In this document: in pieces, positions 35,353 through 42,900 of the stretch
Layout of the letters: every line of letters starts with the position of its first letter
How positions within the stretch are numbered: position 1 is the stretch's first letter
Assembly (NCBI RefSeq): GCF_007992495.1
Contig: NZ_BKAJ01000031.1
Coordinates: forward strand, 124,001-188,000
Reading direction: 5' to 3'
DNA length: 64,000 bases
Source of the DNA: Reyranella soli
GTDB taxonomy: Bacteria; Pseudomonadota; Alphaproteobacteria; Reyranellales; Reyranellaceae
Made by a program: the position numbers and the translations under genes
Notes under the pieces: generated by a model
What the model was told of the DNA's origin: nothing
Database searches by the model: none
What the model saw: only the letters and a program-made list of their open reading frames with translations

Positions 35353-36543
35353 TCATGTCGCTGTCGCGTGCTGAAGGAAGAAGCGAACCATTTCGCGGCT
35401 GGCGTCGGGTCCGCGCGCATCGGTATGGGATCCGGCCGGGCTGCCGCCGGACCACGCATGGCCGACGCCGTGAAGAATCCAGTGCTCCAGCATCGGCCGT
35501 CCGGCCGCGTCGGACTTGCTCGTGCGGGTGTAGCTGACGCCGCCATCGGCCTTGCCATGACTCACCGAGGTCTCGAGGTGGGCCGCCGGTGTCGCCTGGG
35601 CGATGACCTGGTCGCCGTTCACGGGATTGACCGTCGTGTCGGCATCGCCATGGAACGCGATGGTCGGAACGATCGCCGCCCGCGCGCCCGCCGGCCTCGC
35701 GCCCGCGCCGCCTTGGCGCATCGCGGCGAAGGCGGAAGGAAGGTCGCGCGCGGCGCCGCACGCCAATCCGGAATGCACGCCGACGGCGGCGAACAGATCG
35801 GGATAGGTCGCCCCCAGCGTGGCCGCCGCGGCGCCGCCCGCGGAGAGGCCGGCGACATAGACACGGCCCGGCGCCACCGGGAATTCCGTCATGATCTGCT
35901 GCGCAATGCCGGCAATGAGCGAGGGTTCGCCCTGGCCGCGCTGCTGTTCGCTGCCGTTGAACCAGTTCCAGCATCGCGACGGGTTGGCCGATGCCGGTTG
36001 GGCGGGATAGGCGACGAGGAAGGTGTGCTCCTCCGCGCAGTCGTTCATCCGCGTGCCTGCCGCAAAGTCGTCGGGCGACTGGGTGCAGCCGTGCAACATC
36101 ACCACGAGCGGCAAGGGACCGCCCTTCCACGAGGCCGGGACGTAGAGCTTGTAGCTCCTGCTGCCGGCGTCATTGGCATAGGCATGTGTCTCGAACCTCG
36201 CCCCCGGGGCCACGACTACCCGCGACGGCTTCATCCGGCCATCGGCCAGGCCACTGAGCTCGTCGTTGAGCGCGCGCAGGCGCTCGACCCATCCGCCGGT
36301 GTCGGATGCCGTGCCGGTGCGCGGCATCGTCCAGGCATTCCCGGTCTCGCGCGACGGCGCAACCATGTCGAGGACGGTCGCCGTCGCCGCCTGTTCCTTT
36401 TCCTTGGCCGCACCGGCCGCCGCGTCGCCGGGTGAGGCGCCGTGCAGCACGGCCATCGCTTCCTGCAGCCGGCCCTGGCGCGTCAATCGCAGGGCCTCCA
36501 TCATGTCGACATTGGGACGAATCACATCCATCTCCTGGGGCAT
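35353..36543 (-). CDS. PHB-depolymerase-type alpha/beta hydrolase (esterase)
   Basis: Encodes 396 residues from ATG at 36543 (a nearby ATG at 36531 is also possible). The first about 100 residues are Ala-rich linker. The alpha/beta-hydrolase then shows the oxyanion HGCTQSPDDFAAGT, nucleophile in GLSAGGAAA, acid in FHGDADTTVNP, and His in GVGHAWSGG. This is the pattern of the esterase_PHB family (CE1-like), which cleaves poly-3-hydroxybutyrate or other esters. The lack of a signal peptide suggests an intracellular enzyme. The ribbon-helix-helix gene is 46 bases upstream on the same strand. Confidence 0.85.
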   Translation of the reverse strand: MPQEMDVIRPNVDMMEALRLTRQGRLQEAMAVLHGASPGDAAAGAAKEKEQAATATVLDMVAPSRETGNAWTMPRTGTASDTGGWVERLRALNDELSGLADGRMKPSRVVVAPGARFETHAYANDAGSRSYKLYVPASWKGGPLPLVVMLHGCTQSPDDFAAGTRMNDCAEEHTFLVAYPAQPASANPSRCWNWFNGSEQQRGQGEPSLIAGIAQQIMTEFPVAPGRVYVAGLSAGGAAAATLGATYPDLFAAVGVHSGLACGAARDLPSAFAAMRQGGAGARPAGARAAIVPTIAFHGDADTTVNPVNGDQVIAQATPAAHLETSVSHGKADGGVSYTRTSKSDAAGRPMLEHWILHGVGHAWSGGSPAGSHTDARGPDASREMVRFFLQHATAT

Positions 36544-36589
36544 TCGGTGAAGCGTTGGCCGCGCACGGCAGTGGCGGTCGGTCTCGGGC

Positions 36590-37009
36590 TCAGCGGATAC
36601 GATCGCTGAGCGCCGTCTTGATTTCGGGACTGGCTTGCAGGGCGCCGAGCACCTCGATGGACGCGATCGTTGCGCGCGCAAGCTCGACGGAAACATCGGG
36701 CGCGATCACGGCCAGGCCGAGGACCTGGATATGGATCCGTTCACCCGCCGCCCGGACCGCCTCGAGCTCCGCGCGTTCGTAGCGGCGAAGCCCCAGGTCG
36801 AGATGGCGTCGGGCGACCGACTCCTTCATCGTGTCCGTGTGCCGGTCGAGCCGGTTGCGGATTGCCGTCCGGATGAAGTCCGTGCGATTGGAATAGAAGC
36901 CCTCGTCGACCAGCAGGTCGATCTGGCCCAGGTCGACGTACCCGAGGTTGATCGTGATCTTTTCGCTGTCGGGAGCGCCGATCGACCGTTTGTCCGTCCT
37001 CTCGACCAT
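36590..37009 (-). CDS. ribbon-helix-helix (CopG-like) regulator
   Basis: A 139-residue protein whose residues about 17-55 (KITINLGYVDLGQIDLLVDEGFYSNRTDFIRTAIRNRL) have the ribbon-helix-helix pattern: a DNA-contacting strand, then two helices with the turn EGFYSNRTDFI. The C-terminal about 80 residues are helical and may carry ligand binding or oligomerisation. It lies directly upstream of the PHB-depolymerase-like gene and may regulate it. No toxin gene is adjacent, so it is probably not an antitoxin. Confidence 0.7.
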   Translation of the reverse strand: MVERTDKRSIGAPDSEKITINLGYVDLGQIDLLVDEGFYSNRTDFIRTAIRNRLDRHTDTMKESVARRHLDLGLRRYERAELEAVRAAGERIHIQVLGLAVIAPDVSVELARATIASIEVLGALQASPEIKTALSDRIR

Positions 37010-37100
37010 CCGTAGACCATCCCCATACCATCCAGCAGGATGGATATGGGCGTCCCGTGGCCTTATGCAAGGGACTATGGTGTTGCGCTGGCCGCATGCC

Positions 37101-37361
37101 CTAAGGCGTCCGACGCGCTGCGGCGACCCTGTTCCAGACGAACAGCACGATGATCGCGCCCACCGTCGCCGCGATGAACCCTGCCCCTTGGTCCGGGCGG
37201 TACCAGCCGACAGCCTGCCCGAGGAAGGTGGCGACGAAGGCGCCGGCGATCCCCAGCGCCGTCGTCAGCAGGAATCCGGAAGGCCGGTTGGGGCCGGGCG
37301 CCAGCAGCCGCGCCACGATCCCCGCGACGAACCCGATGACGATGATCCAGAGAATGCCCAT
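37101..37361 (-). CDS. GlsB/YeaQ/YmgE-family small membrane protein
   Basis: An 86-residue protein with three short hydrophobic helices. Family hallmarks are MGILWIIVIGFVAGIVARLLAPG at the start and GFLLTTALGIAGAFVATFLG in the middle. The family (transglycosylase-associated) is linked to general stress and is of unknown mechanism. It lies 11 bases after the YidB-like gene on the same strand and is probably co-transcribed. Confidence 0.88.
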   Translation of the reverse strand: MGILWIIVIGFVAGIVARLLAPGPNRPSGFLLTTALGIAGAFVATFLGQAVGWYRPDQGAGFIAATVGAIIVLFVWNRVAAARRTP

Positions 37362-37372
37362 GGAACGCTCCT

Positions 37373-37900
37373 TCAGGGATGGCCGGCGACGCGATCGATG
37401 TCGCTCGGGCTGGGCAGCCGGCCTTGCGGCGTGAGCTCGTCGACCGTCTTCGGCAGCTGCTCGGCCAGCCCGGCCAGCAATTCGTCGCGGCTGAGGCCGG
37501 TGCGCTCCGTCAGGAAGTCGATCTGCTCGGCCGTCAGCACCTTGTCGAGGTCGGTGGCGCCGATCGGCTTGTTCTCGCCCTTGCCCACCCAGGACTCGGC
37601 GACGTCGCCTTTTCCGGCGCCCTGGAACTGCTTCAGGAGGTCGCCCAGCCCGCCGGTGAGGATCGATCCCAACCCGCCTGCACCGGCGCCGCCCAGGCCG
37701 CCTTTCAGGAGATCTCCGAGGCCGCCGCCGGGCGCCGCCATGCCCGATCCCGGCTTGGCGGTGTTGCCGCTGAAGCCCTTGACCGCCTTGTAGGCGAGCA
37801 GCCCCAGCAGGGCCATGGTGATCGGCGACATGCCGCCGCCGCCACCGCCGCCACCGCGCGGGCCATTGCGCATTCCCGTCAGCACATCGAGCAATCCCAT
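37373..37900 (-). CDS. YidB-family (DUF937) protein
   Basis: A 175-residue Gly-rich protein. It starts MGLLDVLTG with a poly-Gly tract and one hydrophobic segment (MALLGLLAYKAVKGF), then Gly/Leu repeats (GGLGDLLKGG). It ends with the conserved YidB tail: SWVGKGENKPIG, the LDKVLTAEQIDFLTERTGLSRDELLAGLAEQLP helix pair, and LP. The family is widespread and of unknown function. It precedes the GlsB-like gene. Confidence 0.85.
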   Translation of the reverse strand: MGLLDVLTGMRNGPRGGGGGGGGMSPITMALLGLLAYKAVKGFSGNTAKPGSGMAAPGGGLGDLLKGGLGGAGAGGLGSILTGGLGDLLKQFQGAGKGDVAESWVGKGENKPIGATDLDKVLTAEQIDFLTERTGLSRDELLAGLAEQLPKTVDELTPQGRLPSPSDIDRVAGHP

Positions 37901-38035
37901 TGTGACCTCCGCATTGGTGATTGGTGGCGTGTCGCGTTGTCGTGCCTGGACAACACGCGCGCGCCGCTGGCGTTGCTTGCCGCCGTAAGAGTCCTCCCTC
38001 CGCGACGCAGGGCGATCGCGTATGACTGCAAAGTC

Positions 38036-38160
38036 CCGTCATCCCGACCGGAGCCGAGCGTAGCGAGGCGGAGCGGAGGGACCTTTTTTTGTTGATGCAT
38101 CGACAAGAAGAGGTCCCTCGGCTGCGCCGCCCTTCAGGCGGCTCCGCTCGGGATGACGGG
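38036..38160. repeat. REP-like palindromic element, copy 1
   Basis: A 125-base imperfect palindrome. Outer arms CCCGTCATCCCGA (38036-38048) and TCGGGATGACGGG (38148-38160) are perfect complements. Inner arms GAGGGACCT and AGGTCCCTC surround a T-rich centre. Related copies occur at 56331-56495 and, as a half element, at 55152-55177. It fills most of the 333-base gap between the YidB-like and GFA genes and could also act as a bidirectional terminator. Confidence 0.85.
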
Positions 38161-38233
38161 AAAATTGGTCATATGCGATTGCCCTGCTCCGCGACGGGGA
38201 AACTCGGCGGCGGCACGCGGCGTTTGGCTCGAC

Positions 38234-38641
38234 ATGGAAACCAACCTTGAAGGGGGCTGCCTGTGCGGCGCCGTCCGCTATTCCGTCAGCGGACCCGCGC
38301 TGCACACCGGCTCGTGCCACTGCCGGACGTGCCGCCGCGCGTCGTCGGCCCCTGAGCTGCCGTTCGCCCAGTTCGCGACATCGGCCTTCGCCATCACGCG
38401 CGGCTACCCGGCGCGCTACCGCTCCTCTCCCGAGGTGGTGCGCACCTTCTGCCGGACCTGCGGTTCGCCGCTCACGTACCAGCACAACGGCAAGCCGGAC
38501 AGGCTCGACATCATGACCTGCAGCCTGGATGACCCTGACCGGCTGCCGCCGGCTTATCGCGTGTGGACCAGTCACAAGCTGTCATGGGCGGTGATCGGCG
38601 ATGAGCTGCCGGCCTATGCAACGACGCGCCCGGCAGTCTGA
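38234..38641 (+). CDS. GFA/CENP-V-family protein
   Basis: Encodes 135 residues from ATG at 38234. The zinc-binding Cys pattern of the family is intact: GGCLCGAVRYSVSG, GSCHCRTCRRAS and FCRTCGSPL, followed by a conserved IMTCSLDDP. Members bind zinc in the Mss4-like fold. Some are annotated as glutathione-dependent formaldehyde-activating enzymes, but most have no proven reaction. The gene stands alone after the palindromic repeat. Confidence 0.85.
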   Translation: METNLEGGCLCGAVRYSVSGPALHTGSCHCRTCRRASSAPELPFAQFATSAFAITRGYPARYRSSPEVVRTFCRTCGSPLTYQHNGKPDRLDIMTCSLDDPDRLPPAYRVWTSHKLSWAVIGDELPAYATTRPAV

Positions 38642-38724
38642 TGGCTGGACGGATGCCGCGCCGGCTTTGACGCCGGTCGGGCGCGCGTCAAGGGTTCGCC
38701 GGTCGTTCGGTTGCGTGGCTGCCC

Positions 38725-38898
38725 TCAACGCCTGATCTTGCGCGGTTCACGCCCGGGTCGGCGCAATTCTGGCCGGCGCAATTCCTGCAGCGCCGCCACT
38801 TCCCGACCGACGACCCGCCGGCCGCGCAGCCGGCGCATGGCCATCACTGCGAAGACGCCGACGGGGGCCAGAAACGACAGGATCGGCCAGATCTTCAT
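38725..38898 (-). CDS. very small membrane protein with basic tail
   Basis: Encodes 57 residues from ATG at 38898 after a GGAGGA site. One helix (MKIWPILSFLAPVGVFAVMAM) is followed by a strongly basic tail (RRLRGRRVVG and RRPELRRPG repeats). No family recognised. The good Shine-Dalgarno is the main support. Confidence 0.45.
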   Translation of the reverse strand: MKIWPILSFLAPVGVFAVMAMRRLRGRRVVGREVAALQELRRPELRRPGREPRKIRR

Positions 38899-38959
38899 GA
38901 ACGTGTCCTCCGCCGCCGCTGCAGCGCTGCATGCATCGATCGCTGCCACGCCAACGTGA

Positions 38960-38981
38960 GCGCGCAACGTTTGTTGCGCGC
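38960..38981. promoter_or_regulatory. perfect hairpin between small gene and cold-shock gene
   Basis: Arms GCGCGCAAC and GTTGCGCGC with a four-base loop make a perfect 9-bp stem 135 bases before the cold-shock start. No T-run follows, so it may be a 5'-leader structure of the cold-shock transcript or an operator. Confidence 0.35.
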
Positions 38982-39115
38982 CGGCAACGAAGGGGAGGGC
39001 CGGCGTGGTCGAGGACCATTTCAGGGCAAACCTGCTGTCGTGCGTTGCCGCCGTCGGACAAATCCGGCAGCGTGGGGGAGGCGCACTCCGGCGCCCACTC
39101 GTTAGGAAACGAACA

Positions 39116-39316
39116 ATGGCTACAGGCACGGTCAAATGGTTCAACGCCCAGAAGGGCTTCGGTTTCATCCAGCCGGATAGCGGCGGCAAGGACGTCTTCG
39201 TCCATATCAGCGCCGTCGAGCGCGCCGGGCTGCAAGGCCTCCAGGAAGGCCAGAAGATCAGCTACGACGTCCAGGTGGAGCGCGGCAAGGAGGCGGCTGC
39301 AAACCTCAAGGCCTGA
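39116..39316 (+). CDS. cspA: cold-shock domain protein
   Basis: A 66-residue single CSD protein. RNP1 is KGFGFI and RNP2 is VFVHI, within MATGTVKWFNAQKGFGFIQP and DVFVHISAVERAG. It is of normal length for the CspA family, which binds single-stranded RNA/DNA and melts RNA structure. ATG at 39116 follows AGGAAA; the longer upstream frame is non-coding leader. The exact paralogue letter cannot be decided from sequence alone. Confidence 0.92.
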   Translation: MATGTVKWFNAQKGFGFIQPDSGGKDVFVHISAVERAGLQGLQEGQKISYDVQVERGKEAAANLKA

Positions 39317-39926
39317 CAATCGATCGGCGAAGGGGAGGAGCGGCAGGGTCCGCTCCGTCTCCGATGGCCGATCGCATGTTGCCGCGTGGCGAGAAGCGCG
39401 ACGGGCTCGCCGGCAGCGAGGGGACCAGGATCGACCGCGTCCGGCTCCCGATGCTCAGACGCCGTCATCCCGATAACGCGTCCACCAGCTGGTGATGTAT
39501 GTGGGATCGTGCCTGATGGCCTCTCGGAGGCGCAGCGGCTCGCTGATCTCCTGAGGCAGGGGGCTCCGCCGCCTGCGATCGTGATTGCATTTGCTCGAAC
39601 CAAAGTTCCCTCTGGTTCCTGCCAACGCCCACCTTATTGCAGTGTCACAAGCTGACATCGGCGTGCATCGTGTCTGGCGAATGCAACCTTCGCTTTCGCC
39701 TCTATGATCGAATGCTGTAGGCTGCGGGCGTGCGTGTCTGACGGAGGGATGCCGGCGGACCGCTCTCGGGGGATTTTTTCGCTTCAGCAAACACATCTGG
39801 TTTGTATCGCGGGGCCTGGCCAATTGCACATGGTCTGTGGCGGCCTCGCGCGAGTGGTGCGTGCACTGATTTGGTGGATGTCACGGCTGGCTGAGAGACC
39901 AGCCGCATTGCGGGGGAGAGCAATCC
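39317..39926. other. interval before the RTX adhesin: pseudogene debris and leader
   Basis: Besides the short pseudogene listed separately (39455-39560) and a weak hairpin (GGAGCGG/CCGCTCC at about 39334-39353), I see no gene. The adhesin start is preceded by a GGGGGAGAG Shine-Dalgarno; I could not pick a confident promoter. Confidence 0.4.
39455..39560 (-). pseudogene. C-terminal scrap of the LysM/HEATH protein family
   Basis: About 35 codons ending LREAIRHDPTYITSWW and RYRDDGV match the C-terminus of the intact gene at 32528-33478 (LREAIRHHPNFITNWW, RYRDDSV). Upstream of this, the frame has no relation to the family. The following non-coding bases also match the copy at 46280, so the duplication included flanking DNA. 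Confidence 0.8.
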
Positions 39927-42900
39927 ATGTCGTCGATGACCTTCATCGTTAATGACGCTGCGACCGGAACGACCAATCCGAAGGTCCAGGTCACCATCAC
40001 CGAAAACGGCGACGGAACGCTCAAGTTCGACGTCGTACAGCTCGATACGGCCGGTGCTTATCTGGGCGATCTCCGCGGCTTCTTCTTCGATGTCGCCAAC
40101 GAAGCGCTGATCGGCAAGCTGCAGGTCCGTTCGCCGTCGGCGCCGGTCAGCAACCTGCTGCTGGGCAACGACAGCGTTACCGATGTCGGCGGCGGCGCCA
40201 ACATGAACGGGCTGACCAACGCGACGGACAGCAAGACCTCCAAGACGGCGGGCGCGGAAGCAAACGGGTACGACGTCGGCTTCCAGATCGGCAGCGAAGG
40301 CGTCGGCAAGGACGACATCCGCGAGCTGCACTTCACGCTCGCGACAAGCCACGGCTGCGGGCTGACGCTGGACGATTTCGTCAATGTCGATTTCGGCGTC
40401 CGACTCACCTCTGTCGGTCAGGACCTCGACGGCAACGGCACGATCGACACGGCGCGCAGCGGCGGGGCGAAGATTGCCGAGCGCGCCTTCAATGGCGCCT
40501 TCGATCCGGTCAAGGCGGCCAACGACTCGGCGGGATCCATCGACGAGGATTCCACGGCCGCCGGCAACGTGCTGACCAACGACACCGGTTGCGGCGGCCT
40601 GAAGACACTGACCAGCGTTACCTATCAGGGCACGATCTACCAGTTCTCCGCCGCCGATCCGGTGGTGATCGCTCTGAAGGACGCGACAGGAACGCCGATC
40701 GGCGCCACCCTCACGATCGGTTCGAACGGTGCCTACACGGTCGACGCCCTGAACGCCGACGCCCTCGGCGCCGGCCAGAAGGTCGCCTTCGACGTCCTTT
40801 ACGAGGTCAGGCAGACGGCCCTCGAGAGCGATGGCTCCGTTGCCGGCTGGGCGACGTCGTCGGCTCACCTCACCGGCAAGATCGTCGGGCTGGCTGACGG
40901 CCTCAGCGCGGTGACGGACATCGACGGCACGGTGAACGCCGTGGACGAAAACGCCGGCGTCGGCACGGCGGTCGGGGTGACGGCGCACGCGACGGGCGGG
41001 TCCGGCAGCGTGAGCTATGCGATCACCGGCGGCAGCGGCATGGGCCTGTTCGCCATAGGTTCGAACGGCGTGGTGACCACCGCGGCCGCGATCGACCGCG
41101 AGACCAGCGGACCCGCCAAGACCATCGAGGTGACGGCGACGTCGTCGGGTTCGTCTTCGGTGCAGACGTTCACGATCGCGATCAACGACCAGAACGACAA
41201 CGCCCCGGTGTGGACGACGCCCGCCACACACACGGTGGCGGAGAACACGACGCTGGTCTCGGCGCTGTCGGCAACCGACGCCGATGCCACGGCGGCGAAC
41301 AGCACAATGGCGTTCTCGATCACCGGTGGGGCGGACAAGGCCCTGTTCGACATCGTGGGCGGTAACCTGGTGTTCAAGGCGGCGCCGGATTACGAGGCCG
41401 GCAAGACGAGCTTTGCGGTCGAGGTGACGGCGAGCGACGGGGCACACCCGGTGGTCCGGGCCTTCACGGTCAACCTCGTGGATCAGAACGACAACGCGCC
41501 AGTATGGACGACACCCGCGACGCAGACGGTGGCCGAGAACACGACACTGGTCACGGCGCTGGCGGCAGTCGACGGTGACGCCACGGCGGCGAACAATGCG
41601 GTGGCGTTCTCGATTACTGGCGGAGCCGACAAGGACCTGTTCGACATCGTGGGCGGCAACCTGGTGTTCAAGTCGGCGCCCGACTACGAGGCCGGCCAGA
41701 CGAACTTTGCGGTCGAGGTGACGGCGAGCGACGGGGCGCACCCGGTCGCCCGGGCCTTCACGGTCAACCTCGTCGACCAGAACGACAACGCCCCGGTGTG
41801 GACGACGCAAGCGACACAGGCGGTGGCGGAGAACACGACACTGGTCACGGCGCTGGCGGCAACCGACGCCGATGCCACGGCGGCGAACAGCACGGTGGCG
41901 TTCTCGATCACCGGCGGGGCGGACAAGGACCTGTTCGACATCGTCGGCGGCAACCTGGTGTTCAAGTCGGCGCCCGACTACGAGGCCGGCCAGACGAACT
42001 TTGCGGTCGAGGTGACGGCGACCGACGGGGCGCACCCGGTCGCCCGGGCCTTCACGGTCAACCTCGTGGACCAGAACGACAACGCCCCGGTGTGGACGAC
42101 GCTAGCGACGCAGACAGTGGCGGAGAACACGACGCTGGTCACGGCACTGGCGGCGACCGACGCCGACGCGACGGCGGCGAACAGCACGGTGGCGTTCTCG
42201 ATTACTGGCGGAGCCGACAAGGACCTGTTCGACATCGTCGGCGGCAACCTCGTATTCAAGTCGGCGGCGGACTACGAAGCCGGCCAGACGAGCTTCGCGG
42301 TCGAGGTGACGGCGAGCGACGGGGCAAACCCGGTTGCCCAGGCCTTCACGGTCAATTTGGTGGACCAGAACGACAATGCGCCGGTGTGGACGACGCAAGC
42401 GACGCAGACGGTGGCGGAGAACGCGACGCTGGTCACGGCGCTGTCGGCGACCGACGCCGACGCCACGGTGGCGAACAGCACGGTGGCGTTCTCGATCACG
42501 GGCGGCGCTGACAAGGACCTGTTCGACATCGTCGGTGGCAACCTGGTGTTCAAGTCGGCGCCCGACTACGAGGCCGGCCAGACCAGCTTTGCGGTCGAGG
42601 TGACGGCGAGCGACGGAACTCACCCCGTCGCCCAGGCCTTCACGGTCAACCTGGCGGACCAGAACGACAACGCGCCGGCGTGGACGACACCAGCGACGCA
42701 GACGGTGGCGGAGAACGTGACGCTGGTCACGGCGCTGTCGGCACCCGACGCCGACGCGAATGATACGGTGACGTACTCGATCACCGGCGGAGCGGACATG
42801 GCCCTGTTCGACATCGTCGGCGGTAACCTGGTGTTCAAGTCGGCGCCGGATTACGAGGCCGGCCAGACGAGCTTCGCGGTCGAGGTGACGGCGAGCGATG

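Noticed and set aside
39334..39353. Hairpin after cspA as a terminator
   Set aside because: Stem of 7 bp without a T-run; too weak to call.
39704..39952. Open frame just before the adhesin
   Set aside because: No family, poor start context and it overlaps the adhesin start and its strong Shine-Dalgarno.
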